From assembly GCA_941918925.1 (NCBI GenBank), contig OW799233.1:151718345-151782344 (forward strand): a stretch of 64,000 nt of DNA. Direction: 5' to 3'. Shown one piece after another: positions 12,938 to 25,800 of this stretch. The notes under the pieces were generated by a model, which saw nothing but the letters and a program-made list of their open reading frames with translations, had not been told where the DNA came from and ran no database searches. Each line of letters starts with the position of its first letter. Within the stretch, counting starts at the first letter, position 1. A program made the translations under genes and the position numbers. The stretch comes from Phyto melanocephala. Taxonomy: Eukaryota > Arthropoda > Insecta > Diptera > Rhinophoridae.

Positions 12938-12943
12938 TTTATT
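12938..12943 (-). terminator. Candidate NPFR poly(A) signal
   Basis: An AATAAA on the minus strand lies about 20 bases after the NPFR stop codon. It is the nearest canonical signal. In such AT-rich DNA others occur by chance further on, so a longer 3' UTR is quite possible. Confidence 0.35.
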
Positions 12944-12962
12944 TATATTGTATTTAATAAAT

Positions 12963-13826
12963 TTACCGCATAACTAATGTTACTTCTGTTGAAATTGGAT
13001 TTTCTGTTAGTGCCACAAATTCAGTTACAGTACTTCGCACATCATTCGTTGTTGTGTTGTTATTGGAGATACCCAGTCGTCCGGCATCGCCCTCGTTGCC
13101 AAAGCCACCGCTGCTTAATAACTTCAGATCACCTTTGGATATGTTGTCGTGTTTCCGTTTCCGTCGTGATTGAGCACCTCCTGTTGTATGACCATTAAGA
13201 GCAATATTAGTGTTTTCTTTACAACGGCATAATAATTCTTGAAATTCTTTACGGAAATTATCATTCAGCCATCCATACAGCAGCGGATTCGAACAGGCCG
13301 AGCTCATGCCAATCATGTGACAAAAGGCGTACACCACCAGCATTTTATTGGTAACAGCCGGACGTTTCATGTCCGCATACAAATTGAAAAAGTTCAAAGG
13401 CAACCATGAGACACCAAAAATAATCGCAATACTAATAAGCAAACAATTCGTACGTTTCATACGTCTGCCCCGCTCCGCATTTCGTTGCGTTGACGTCGTC
13501 TGTACGGTTACTACTGTAATACGATTCTTTAATTTATGATAGATGCCAAAATAGGCAGCAGACACAATTAATATTGGCACTAAATACTGAACACACAGCG
13601 AGAACATTGAATAATAGAAACGGCCATGATTAACTGGCCAATCTTCTATGCAAAACGAGACGCCCTTTATACCAAGATCCTGTAGCACTGGTGGTATATC
13701 AGCATGTATAAGACGTTTAAAGATAAACATGGGCGACGCCAATAGCAGTGAGAGCAGCCAAATGCCAGTCAGCATCAGGACAGTGCCAAAAAATTGTAAA
13801 CCACTACGTGTTGGATAAACAATGAC
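12963..13826 (-). CDS. NPFR: NPFR coding exon 3
   Basis: It codes residues 183-469: helices 4 to 7 and the cytoplasmic tail. The acceptor is TATAATTTCAG|GTC at 13827. The second extracellular loop has FCIEDWP (C241). The third intracellular loop has a basic end, ERGRRMKRTN, likely the G-protein contact. The C-terminal tail from about 395 holds RRKRKH and a poorly ordered Asn/Thr-rich part, the region least like Drosophila. The stop TAA is at 12965-12963. Confidence 0.95.
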   Translation of the reverse strand, partial: VIVYPTRSGLQFFGTVLMLTGIWLLSLLLASPMFIFKRLIHADIPPVLQDLGIKGVSFCIEDWPVNHGRFYYSMFSLCVQYLVPILIVSAAYFGIYHKLKNRITVVTVQTTSTQRNAERGRRMKRTNCLLISIAIIFGVSWLPLNFFNLYADMKRPAVTNKMLVVYAFCHMIGMSSACSNPLLYGWLNDNFRKEFQELLCRCKENTNIALNGHTTGGAQSRRKRKHDNISKGDLKLLSSGGFGNEGDAGRLGISNNNTTTNDVRSTVTEFVALTENPISTEVTLVMR

Positions 13827-16800
13827 CTGAAATTATACAGAAGCCAAACAAAAACAACATTAGTGGGGGGTAATAAATAACTGTGATACATAAAGAACAC
13901 ACAGTTTTATAAGCACAAGTATTTGACAGTCACTAAAAATTTTTAATAAATACGTCATTTCTAAACTCATAAATAATTAAATTTATTACACAGTATACCC
14001 CAATAAACGAGGAGTAGGACGTTTAGGACACAACAGAGCAACTCGAACTTAAGAGAATTTTCTATTATGCTGACTTTGGCAATTGAAAACGATTGTGGGA
14101 TTATAATGTATTCCACTAACAATAACTAAGCAAAGCTAATATACTATTTTTATATAAATATTAATTGGCATTTGCTGTTCTCTGTTATTTTCTGTTAACA
14201 TTTTGGAAAGAAAACGTATTGAAAACATTTTAACATTTTTTTTTATTAATTTTTAAGGAAACAGTAAATAGCTGACAAGATGTAAAGCAATTTTCAAATT
14301 GATTTATTATTACTGCTAAATTTTTATCAACAAATAGGATTATGAAAAAAAGTACTAATGTAAGTAAAACAGTTAGAAGCGCTATATTCGGCCGTGCCGA
14401 ATCTGATAATACCCTTCACCGTCATCTAGATAGGTGTAGTGACCACATCGTAACTCAGCCTAGATTTTAGATTGCATGTTATACGCCATTCTTATTTTTT
14501 ATTTCCGACTCCATCCTTAATTTTGAATTTTTACGTAGTTAACTGTATTTTACTAGTCAAGCCCTTTCATTTGTTACCCATATTGTTTGAATTAAAAATA
14601 TTCGATACGCCATTTTGTTTCAGACACCATCTTGGATGTTACACTTTTTTATAGTTTACTACATTGTACTGGTCGAGCGATTACTTACTTATGTAAGAAA
14701 AAAATATTTATGGTCTGTGATTTATATTATGGAGGGTGAGGGGCCGGAAATAATAAAAAGATATGATAACAATATCTATTAATAACTAACAACAAGAAAA
14801 ATAAATGATTTTTATTTTGTCAGCAAAGTTATTTTTGCTAAGTTTTTCTAGTAAGTTCTATTATCGGCTAACATGAATTACATAAAACAATTCATTTAAT
14901 AAAAAGTTTGGAAAAATAGTTTTTCTTTCCTGTGCAACAGTCTCGGTTTAAGTTTGGTTAAACATCCCTCTCAAACCTTCATTTTCAAATGCCGTGCATA
15001 ATCAAACTTTTTTCTTTTGCCTATTATTTAGCTTAATTAATTAATAGGCAAATCGATTTGCTCTATATTCTATGTATACATATATGTGGCCTTAATTATG
15101 AAAGTGATCTAAGTCAAGCAAAAAAAAAAACGTTGAGCTAAACAGTTCCTTCGAATCATATTACTTTAAACTAAATTATTTCAATGTAATCATCATTTAT
15201 GAATAGTTGTTATTTCCAAGAATGATAGAAGAAAGATAACGACAACTCGAACTCAAAAATTGAATGTTCTGCGCAGGTGGGTTAAATGACGTCACGAAAC
15301 AATCTGACATTTAAACATGACAGTGGGACAATTTCTTAATATTTCCCATAAATAATTTTATGAGAAAAATTTTTTTTATCTTACTCGTAGTTTTTTTTGA
15401 TTACTGTTATTTATTCGCACTTTCAAATGTAAGAACAAACAGTTTTTGACCTCAAATGAAAACTTAATACCCTTTTGTGGATCTAGTGCGATATGTACAT
15501 TCATTTCATTTCTAAATTGTTCATGTAAAGTTACGAACTGTCTTCATTTGTGTCACAATTGGCTTTTTTCGCTTCCTCTTCACATGGTATTATTTTCGTT
15601 TCAGTAGCTATATCAGTGGCATCTATAGTCGGAACTGCTCCCGGTTTCAATTTCAAAGTAGCTCTCTATACAATTAATAAATAAAGAACTGCGCAAACCA
15701 ATATACTTCTAACTTACCCATTTCAAATTTAAAATTTCTTTCAAAATCGTCCGGCTTAAAATGCAATGAGCAAAGTCTCTCCCTAAGTATCTTAATGGTG
15801 TCCTTCCGTTTGCAAAATGTTATCCAAATCTTTGTTTGTTGCTCATTGTTTTTTTTGAAAAGTGTAAAAGGACACACAGTGAGATATGATATGTATGTAT
15901 ATTAAAAACACGTACAAAATTAGTTTTGAACACAATTTCTCACTTGATTAATTTTTTTTTTGTCAAGAATTCATTTTGAAGCAAAGTTTTAATAAAATTT
16001 TTAATAATCAGGTGAAATAGAGAAAACAGACTTTGTTCCCAATAAATACCATATTCTGTTGGATTCTAACCTTAACATGTAAGTAATTATTTGAATTTGT
16101 TTCCCTTGTTTGATCAAGATTTTTTAAGGGTAAAATTTCTTTGTGCCTAGGTTTAGGATACCCCCGGTTTACTTTTGAAAGTATGACGTTTGGTTATGCC
16201 ACTAGTTTCTAATTTATAAGTATTGTACGTATTCTTATGATTTATATTCTTCGTATAATTATTTTAAATGTAAAAATGTATGTACATAGTACATATATAC
16301 ATATGTACATATCTTTTTTTTTTTGACATTTGTCAATAAAATTTTTTTTGTTCATTTTTTAATTTTTTTTTTCATTTTTATTATTCAATTGTTATTTTCT
16401 TTTTAAATTAAATTATATATTTGTACATTCTGAAAATCCATTACTTTTATTTTAAGATTTTTAATCTTTTTGTAATGGAAGACAAATAAAGATAAATAAA
16501 TAGATAAATAATAAATACAGTCATGTCTGGATATAGTGAACTAATTTTTGCAAGGCTTGTTCATAGTACTAAAGTTGTTCTCTATATCAAGGTTGAAATT
16601 TTTGTTCAAAAACTCGTTTTATTTACTAAAAATACATACATGTAAATGCAATAGCTGATTAGAAACAATTCGTACAAAAAAGGATATATGTATGTACATA
16701 AATATGTATGTATTTAAGTTTAATAAAAGAATTGTTGTCGAAGTTGTTTTAAAAATTTTGTTCACTATTAGAGTTGTTCACTATTTAAGGTGAATTCACC

Positions 16801-19800
16801 CATTTGTTCTGAACAAAATTTTTTCCGATAGTTTTCTGCAGAACGAGTCACACATTTAAGAAAATTTGTCCGAAAAAACAAAGCTGCCTTATAATATAAA
16901 AATGCAAACAGTTGTACAAAGTGGCAGCACCTCTAGCAAACTATGAAAATAACTGCCTGTTCAACGATGTCGAAAGAAAACCCAAGCGAAATTTAATTCG
17001 CACAAATGCGTTGAAAACAAAAACAAATTTTTAGCTTTTGTCGTTGTTTTCAATATATTTGTACGAATGAAATTTTGCTTGTGTTTTCTTTCGACATCGT
17101 TGAACAGGCAGTTATTTACATAGTTTGCTAGAGGTGCTGCCACTTTGTACAACTGTTTGCATTTTTATATTATAAGGCAGCTTTGAAGAAGAAAATGTCG
17201 GATAAAGGAAAACTAAAATTATTATTTTTAATTAAGTGCATTAAGTCAATTTGTTTGCAAAAGAAATTTTTAAAACAAAATCGAAAATAAAATGAGTCGC
17301 AGTGAGAAAACCCCTGTTTTAAATAATTATTTTTGTATGCAGTATTGCTCATGTCATACAAACATTCTCTTCCTGGTTTTTTTAATTCTTCTATAAATTT
17401 TTGAGCAATATTTTCATTAAATTCCATTTTAATTGTTAATTTTCGGCAAAAACAATTTTTGTATAATAAATGTACTGACACTGTGTGATGTGGCAACCAA
17501 ATTCAATTTTCATGTAAATATTGAAAAAAATTGGCATCCAAATCAGTTTCTTCTAAACAAGAATTAAAATTAAACCAATTCAAGAAAAAACTTTCTGAAC
17601 AGAATAATCTCTCTCTCTCTCTCTCTCTCAAAAGTAAAACATCAAACTCAATATAAAAAAATTTTTTCTGAACTAAAATTTTATAGGTGAATCCAGCTTT
17701 AGAGTACTCCATGCAAAAATTTTGGTGTTCACTATATCGGCTGTTCACTATATCCAGACACGACTGTATGTTGGAAAAAAATATATAAAAAATATGTTTA
17801 TTTTCTACCGTGTTCTTTTACTTTAAACTGGTTCAATATATATATTGATTTAAATTAATCCCAAATTTCAATTACATGCGTAATTAAATTAATTAGAATC
17901 ATTTTTTATAAATTCTAATAGATTTTTCAATACTATTTTAATTGATATTTGTCGCAATATATTTTTAATTAAAAATATTAATTTTCATTTAATTAATAGT
18001 ATCTTTTTGATGATTGGAACTTTTAATAATAGCATTAGTTTCGTATTTGAAATTCATATTTACTTTTTTCTGTGTGATAAATTAATAATCTTCACTCAAT
18101 TGCAATAAGTTCATGGAACGTCTGCGTATTAGGTGAAATGAGACCCATATTTCATGAGTTGATTTTGTTAAAATTTTTTAATACAAATTAAATATATTTT
18201 TAAACGAACTTTTAATGTACTAAAGACAATATTTATTATTTATTTCTGGCTTGATTTAATTTATTTTTTATTCTTCTATATTATTTTTTTAATATATTTT
18301 GCATCATTTATGACAAACTATTTTTGAGGTATGGGTTGAGCTTCTCTTGCACTTTTTTAAGTCATGAAAAATATTACTCACGTTGAACTTGTGAAAAATT
18401 ATTTTGCTTGAAGCAAGAAGAACAAAGTTATTTAATTATTTCACCTATATACGACCATTAGACCAATAACATAAAAAGACAATAAAGTTACTATTGTATG
18501 TGCTTACTGCCTTGAATTCCCCCAGTTTTCCATAAATATTCTATGAATCTTAAAATGATAACAGCCTTAAATAATAAGATTAGATTCCTTTCACTTATTA
18601 TTAATAAATATTCATGAATTGATTTACATAAATTGTGTTTCTTTCTGGTTAGGTCATTTAGTTAATTTTTAAAATGGTCTAAGTCAGTTCAACCTCCGAA
18701 TACATAATTTTCGTATTAAATACACACAAATTAAATACTCATAAAAGGCTTTCATTAATTGAGATTAGGACTTGACCAGGCATACAAATTAATGTGATTT
18801 ATTTAAGCTTTAAACACATTCATAACGGAGTAGACAGGGGAAATTTGGGTCCTTCTTAGATTAAGTATATTAATTTTTATTCAAAATTGACTAGATTGAT
18901 TCACTTGAAGTGTATTGAAATATTTTAATGTTGAATAGATATTTCAAAATTTTAAATTTGGTGTTTGTATGAACAACACAAAACGTCACTTTGTTTCCTT
19001 TTTAGTGGTACTTTTTGCATTTTTTTTACCTAAAATTTGGAAACTAATGTCTAATTTACACGTGACGTAACTATACAAAACACCAGTTTGAACAAAAGTT
19101 ATGGGCAAAAATGTATTTGATTGTAGGTGAGTGACTGTCGACATAACCATACAAACTAATTGAATTTTGGTTTCTCACAGCTATTATGGTTATGTCACGT
19201 CTAATTTAAGATTACATTACGTCTAGACGAGCTATCGATTTGTTCAGACTAAAACAAAACGTCGGAAGAGCAACTGTCGAAAAATTTGTCATTATCTTTG
19301 ATATGGAAAAAACGAATAAAGTGTATTTTGTTGCCATTTTTATGTGCCGTCTCCTTCTTTCATATTCAACATGCCTTTAAATATCAGACATCGTTGTTCG
19401 AAAAAATGTTCTGACAACGCTGTTTGAACAATAACAAAACATCGACAACAGCGGTACACACCAGGAAAATTTATGTGCGCACAAAAAAATTTTCGTTGTT
19501 CGAACAAATCGATGGCTAGTGTGGACCGTCCGTTAAGAAGCCTTGATTTTGGCTGGGATTGAAGGTGATAGGGGTAATAAGAATAACTTTATTTGAATTT
19601 CTAAGTACTTTTAATTTTTCTAAACAAAATAATTCATTGAAACAATTTTTTATAAATTTAACGAAAATAATTTAGTAATTAAGTATTGAAGCAATAGCTA
19701 CAATAGCAAAGTAGCAGATATATTACTAGTATTGTACAAAACATTGGAAACCATACATAACAGCTGTTTGAACCAAACTTATGGGCAACACTTTATTTGA

Positions 19801-22800
19801 TTATAGGTGACTCGCCATAACGAAACCAATTAAAATTTAGTTTGACATGTAGGGTATGTAGATTATATCCTGGTAAAAGAGAATAAGTATATTTCCTTAT
19901 TATTATTATTTTTTTTTTCTTTTTAAATTTTAAGCTTTTTCGTTTTACCTTTTTCTTTTTACTGATCTTATTTTCATTTAAATAATTTAGCTTTAAGGAA
20001 AAAATATTTTATATATTTCTAGAATCTAGATACATACATCAACAAACAATGAACAACGAACACAATTACTAATTCTTATTTACACAATTTAATTTTGCAC
20101 TTAACGCCCCAATATTTACTCTACGATAAGCGTAACATACATACATACATACATACATACATACATACATACATACATACATACATAAACCTAATGTATT
20201 AAATTGGTATTTACAAATCCACTTTAATGCATAAGTACACGTACATATTTAATACTATTACATTATTGGTTTTTTTCTTCTCTCTCTCTCTCTCTTTCTC
20301 TTACCTGATATCTGTCAAACGCAATGGCTGTTATTGAAATTGTCGACACAAATATACTTAAAGCCTGTAGCATTGCAATCATTTTACACAGTATCGCACA
20401 AGAACCAAATGGCCAATATTTCGAAAGTATTTCCATTAATGTTAAGGGCATTGTTACTAAGCACAGCAGTAAATCTATAAAGAAAACAAGAAGAAAAAGT
20501 AATTCGTATATAAACATAAGGTGACAAAAAAGTGTGCCCTTAGATTGTGATCGTACACTTCGTTGCGCAAATAGAAATACACTTAAGGTTTACATTATTT
20601 TGTACATCATAATTAATTACAGGTAAACAAGACTGAACATTAGGGTGGAGCGAAAATGTAGCGTTTTGAATTTTTTTCAAAACTTGATAAGACTTGGGTG
20701 GTCAAAAGTTGTTACTCTGTATACTGATTGTGCCCTTAAAATTTGCAATAAATCGAATTATATCTTCAGGTGCCACGGCGACTTAAAAATTGCAAAAAAA
20801 AAAATTAAAATTACGCAAAAATCAATGATTATGCACTTTGTGTTTTGTTCAAAATATGATTGAACTTGAGCCCAAAAACTAAAAATTTATGCCATCAGTA
20901 ACGCCCTGAAAAAATTTCATAATTTCAAACAGATTTCTCGAGGTGCCACAATATTACTGAATTTCGAAGATTTACCACCAAAATCACACATATTTTCCAG
21001 TTTTTCGTTTTCTTAATTATATAATTATATTTCTTTTATAGTTATATGTATTTATTTTGTTTAAGATTAGGGCAAGTAATATACCAAATAAAATGGCAAC
21101 TTTAACGCGTGCAAAAGATTGTAACTGTCCGTTACTTGGAGTTCGAGTACCATTCAATGAAAATGTTTTACCCACATATGGTGATATATTGAGGCAGTAT
21201 ATACATATTTACACGTAACTACTTGAAATTGGAAGGTTAGATAAATCGAAAATTTTGTTCATTGCTTCATGCAAATGTAAAAATTGCGAAAAGAACAAAA
21301 AAGTTCCTGTGACGGAAAGATTGTTTCTACTAGACAAAAGAACTGCAAAAAAATGATGATAGGAAATATGGATAACAAAACGACAAAACAGCTCCAAGAA
21401 CGAGAAAAAAGAAAACTGAAACAAGAACAATCCCTACAAGAAGCCAACAGTTCTAAAATGCAGACATTTTACAAGCCCGATAAAGATACATCCGTGGAGT
21501 TAGGTGATAGTCTGCTAGATGATCTAACTATGAATTCAGACTTGCCTTTATTTGAAGATGTTACCACAAATGAACTTCCGCTTAGACATCTTTTCACTAG
21601 TCTAGACGGCGCAACACATGATCCTAAATCATTTGGTAGTCCAATTGGTAAATTTTTAAAAGAAAGCGCTCAGCGTGCTATAAAATTTAAACCAATTGAA
21701 GGACATGAAGGATATCCACTGCCGGAAATTGATTTAAAGGAATTAAGCAATGATCAGAAATATCTGTATTAGATGGAATTAAGCAATGATCAGAAATATC
21801 TGTACTAGATGGAATTAAGCAATGATCAGAAATATCTGTATTAGATGGTTCTTGCTTTATATTGGGTGAATGTAATAAAGATCTGGCCAATATTCAACCT
21901 GGACCAATATCACACTCCCGCTGGCTCACAACTGCCAGTCGAATACTTCGTTTATATGTGTTCTCCAATGAACCGTCACAAAATCTGATCATTTTAGCTA
22001 CATATGTAGTAAAAGTGTATGCACCGGTCTGGTTTAGAATTAAAGTTAAATCAGCTTGCTGGGAAGGTCTAAGACATTTGTGGAAACTCATCTTTTTAAC
22101 TAGATATCTTCCAAAACATTTGAAGGATGTAGTTAATCCAGTTATCCAAAAAACGCCTATTTCGCGCAACCGGAGAATTTATTATTGGCTATGATTAAAG
22201 ATAAAAGACCAAATATTCGGAAACTTGCCCTTTGTCGAATAATACGTACAAGAGAGCAACAGAGGCCTAATTCAATACGACAGTTTAAAGTTCCTGTGTT
22301 AACTTTTGATGCCCAAGAATACTACGAGATGATAGATCATGAGTCTTTTAAAAATATTGAACATCCCTTAAGGCCATGACTGACTATCAGATTTAGTCGT
22401 TCGATATGTCAAAAATTGTATGTGTGTTCAGAAAGTGTGATAGTGTGGACACAAAATGAACATGTGTGACAGATTTTTTGACAAGTGTGTCCGATTTGAT
22501 AATCTTTTGGAAATTTTCATAAAATAATAGTTTCTGTGCGATCAGAGTTGCTTTTTCCAAGCAAGTATGACAGTGTGGCATCCAATAACACATTTTGTTG
22601 CGATTTTTTCATGTAGAACAGAAAACTATCAGATTTTTATTTGACATAATCGCACGACTTTGTAGGATAGTCAGTCATGGCCTTTAACAAGATCACTTAC
22701 AACAGTCGAAATTAAAAATTACATAACTAACGGCGCGCGAAGAAATTATAACTTTTCCCAAACTTGTGTGTCAAGCCGTCGAACGCTGCGTTCCTTTGGT

Positions 22801-25800
22801 GACAGAAGCTGCAGCATCTGTAGGAGACTTAGAAAGAGATGGCTACATTCGATCGAGGCTGATGTCTAGATCTATCATGCCACGATGTAATAAGAAATCG
22901 GAATACAAACTTATGTAGTAGTCTAAACTTATTATTTTATATGTTAAATGATAAAAATGCTTTTTTTTAAATCTTTTGTTTCTCATTAATTACGTTTATA
23001 TATTTTATGTATTATTATTCAGCTCCTTTTTTATACTAAGTGAACACAATTTGATTAAATTTATCTCTTAAAAAAAATCTTAACAAAAAACATATCTATA
23101 ATGACATTTTTTCATTTCTGTTTTTTTATTTTTTTAACTGACAGAAATTTCTTTGTTTTAAAAAAAAAATAATTTCAGTTAAAAAAAGTAATTAAATTAA
23201 TTAATAATATAATTCAAATTTAAAAACAAATCAAAAAGTAAATTAATTAAACAATTTTAAGCAATATTTTTTTCTGTGTTATCTTCCGTAAAAGAAATAT
23301 AAACTTCATTTTAATTAAATGTGATTTTCCTTATTTTTACCAAATTAGGATCCCTTTGTGGCACCTCAAAAGACGACGACACTGTCCAATTTTTTTTCTG
23401 TGGTCCTTTTCATAGCTTTGACTACTTATTTTTAGATCAAGTTAAACTATGTGTGATATCGTCAAGTAATTAAAACAATTAATACAATATATCAATTAAC
23501 CTCATTTTATGAAACAATCAAGGTCGTTGTGGCACCTTTAAAAATCGGCAAATTTTGAAAAAAAAAACTAATCACAATCTACTGGTATACAGTAGCAACT
23601 TTTGCGCTCCCAAGCTCATTGATATCACAAAAAAAATTTTTTCGCTCCACCCTACTGAACATTCTACTGAATTTATTCAACATCGATTATTATTATTAAC
23701 GGAAATAAGTGTCCGGTTAAATATTATAGTATATCACAATTATAAAAGATCATGAACTTCTATATTATACACTGTAAAGGGTGTTTTTTTAAGCCCGATA
23801 GAACTTGAAATTGTAAAAAATAACACAAAAAATTAAATTGTAATCAAAATTTTTTTTTTATTCGAAAGATCAATACGTGACATTAACATTTGAAAATGAT
23901 TTCGGGCATATGGGCACCGCGGCTGTTCTTGACGAAGCGCATTCTGGACGTCCAATTTTATCGCAAAATTGTGTTCAGCGATGAGGCGCATTTTTGGCTT
24001 AACGGGTTTGTTAATAAGCAAAATTGCCGCATATGGAGCGAGACCAATCCACAAGAGACCCTACAGACTCCATTACATCCAGAAAAATGCACCGTTTGGT
24101 GCGGTTTTCACGCTGGTGGCATCATCGGACCTTATTTCTTCAAAAATGAGGCCGGAGCTCGCGTTACGGTCAATGGAGATCGTTACCGCACCATGATCAA
24201 TGATTTTTTGTTTGAAAATATGGATGACATTTATCCGGAGGAAATGTGGTTTCAACAGGATGGCGCTACGTGCCATACGGCGAACGCAGCCATCGACTTA
24301 TTGAAATCAAAATAAGTTGATTTCGAGAAATGGACCTGTCAATTGGCCTCCAAGGTCGTGCGATTTGACACCTCTCGATTATTTCCTGTGGGGCTACGTG
24401 AAGTCACTGGTTTATGCTGATAAACCAGCAACAATTGACGCCTTGGAGGCCAGCATTGTTCGTGTTATTCGTGACATACGGCCAGCAGTGCTCGAAAAAG
24501 TGGCCCAAAATTGGATGTCCAGAATGCGCTTCGTCAAGAACAGCCGCGGTGCCCATATGCCCGAAATCATTTTCAAATGTTAATGTCACGTATTGATCTT
24601 TCGAATAAAAAAAAATTTTTAATACAATTTAATTTTTTGTGTTATTTTTTACAGTTTCAAGTTCTATCGGGCTTAAAAAAACACCCTTTACTACAGGGTG
24701 AGGCTAAAGTAACTATATGATTTGTTTTTTCTAAATAAATATTGAATGGAATGAAAAACAAAAAATTTAATGATAAAAATAAAGTTTATTTTATGTTATT
24801 TTTTTACATTAATCATGAAAATTAATGTCTGTTAAATGCTTATTTTCTCTAACGCAAACATATCATTTTCAATAAGTTTGTTGTAGTGTTATACGTTCAA
24901 TTTCTTCTTGAAAGGTATCCTTTAGTTGCAGCAAAGTTTCAGGCTTATTTAAATGAACTTGGTCTTTGAAGAGCCCCACAAGAAAAAATCTAGTGCAGCT
25001 AAATCAGGGCTTGTAATTGCTCTAGCATATTTCAAGCGCAATGCGAAGTCTTTAAGATTTAGTTTCTGGACTAGTTGGATTTTGTAAAAGAAGAAGTTAA
25101 AATTCAAAATGGCCAAAAAGTGCGATTAGAAAGCTGCAACTAAGCAGGTCATCCTATCGTTCATTACTCCGGATTTTCTGTTTCACTGTGTCTCGCTGCA
25201 TCAATATCTTAGGCATATCTGCTAGCTCTATATCTTCTTGTACGTCTAAATCTCCGACAGCAGCAAATTCAGTAAAATTATCCACCAACGAACGAATGGT
25301 AAGACCTGTTGGCAGTTCTTTTTTATGCTTTTTGTGATGAGTATTAATTATCGAACTATTATTTTCATGGAATGAACAATTGCATACCGTTTCATTTTGT
25401 ATATTCACCCAAGTTTAATTCCTGAAATAGAAAAACAATTAAATATTCGCAACCAGAACATTTACAATTATTTACATCAGTAACTTTAGCCGCACCCTGT
25501 ATATATCATACAATAAAAATTTATTTATTCACAATTACACCATACCAGCCTAGTCCATATTTATTAAATATATTGTTTATTTCTTCTGTCCTTTTTTTCA
25601 CTTTTTATTTAATTGGAATCCCACCCAGAGATTTATCAACATCAAATAATTTTCTTTCCAAATTGTTGGGAAAACAAATCAAAATCTACCAACTCTCACT
25701 AATTTCTCAAGCTAATAAATTCAATAGAAGTAGAAAACAAGTAAGAGCACTATATTCGGCTGTGCCGAATTTTTTATACGCACCACCAGTTTCGTGTGAG

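Larger units (their letters stand above)
16518..17766. mobile_element. pogo-like fold-back transposon in NPFR intron 2
   Basis: The termini are inverted, CAGTCATGTCTGGATATAG at the left and the matching CTATATCCAGACACGACTG at the right. TA lies on both sides (16516-16517, 17767-17768), as for the pogo/Tc1-mariner group. Inverted similarity continues inward through most of the element (for example the TTCACC...GTTCAGAA arms). At the centre is a near-perfect palindrome (16885-17183). No transposase was recognised, so it is non-autonomous. Confidence 0.75.
21093..22918 (+). pseudogene. Putative transposase of the unclassified transposon
   Basis: From an ATG at 21093 (MATLTRAKDCNCPLLGVRVP) a protein can be followed through several frames on the plus strand. 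Parts are a CxCxxC-like segment (ASCKCKNCEK, about 21265), a basic coiled-coil-like stretch, PLFEDVTTNELPLRHLF, and GPISHSRWLTTASRILRLYV (about 21904). VKVYAPVWFRIKVKSACW, RYLPKHLKDVVNPVIQ, LLLAMIKDKRPNIRKLALCR and FKVPVLTFDAQEYYEMI follow, then after the MITE TTVEIKNYITN. I recall similar uncharacterised proteins in other arthropods but cannot name the superfamily. Stops and frameshifts make this copy inactive. Its place between inverted repeats is the reason for calling it a transposase. Confidence 0.6.
20641..23654 (+). mobile_element. Unclassified DNA transposon with 8-bp target duplication
   Basis: The ends are TAGGGTGGAGCGAAAA and TTTTCGCTCCACCCTA, flanked by the 8-bp duplication CTGAACAT (20633-20640 and 23655-23662). 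Near-terminal sequences (GGTGGTCAAAAGTTG / CTACTGTATACCAG region) are also roughly inverted. An 8-bp duplication fits hAT or P, but the protein inside does not show hAT or P motifs that I know. The 3014-bp element lies in NPFR intron 1 and itself carries a Harbinger-type MITE (22371-22683) and a small AT-rich MITE (about 23140-23285). Confidence 0.9.

Noticed and set aside
20263..20304. Reading frame after DRYQ with repeated Arg-Glu
   Set aside because: It is the GA microsatellite in the intron after the exon 2 donor, not receptor sequence.
23890..23963. N-terminus of the 141-codon mariner frame (MKMISGIWAPRLF)
   Set aside because: It is the reverse complement of the transposase C-terminal coding region, brought in by the long inverted repeat.
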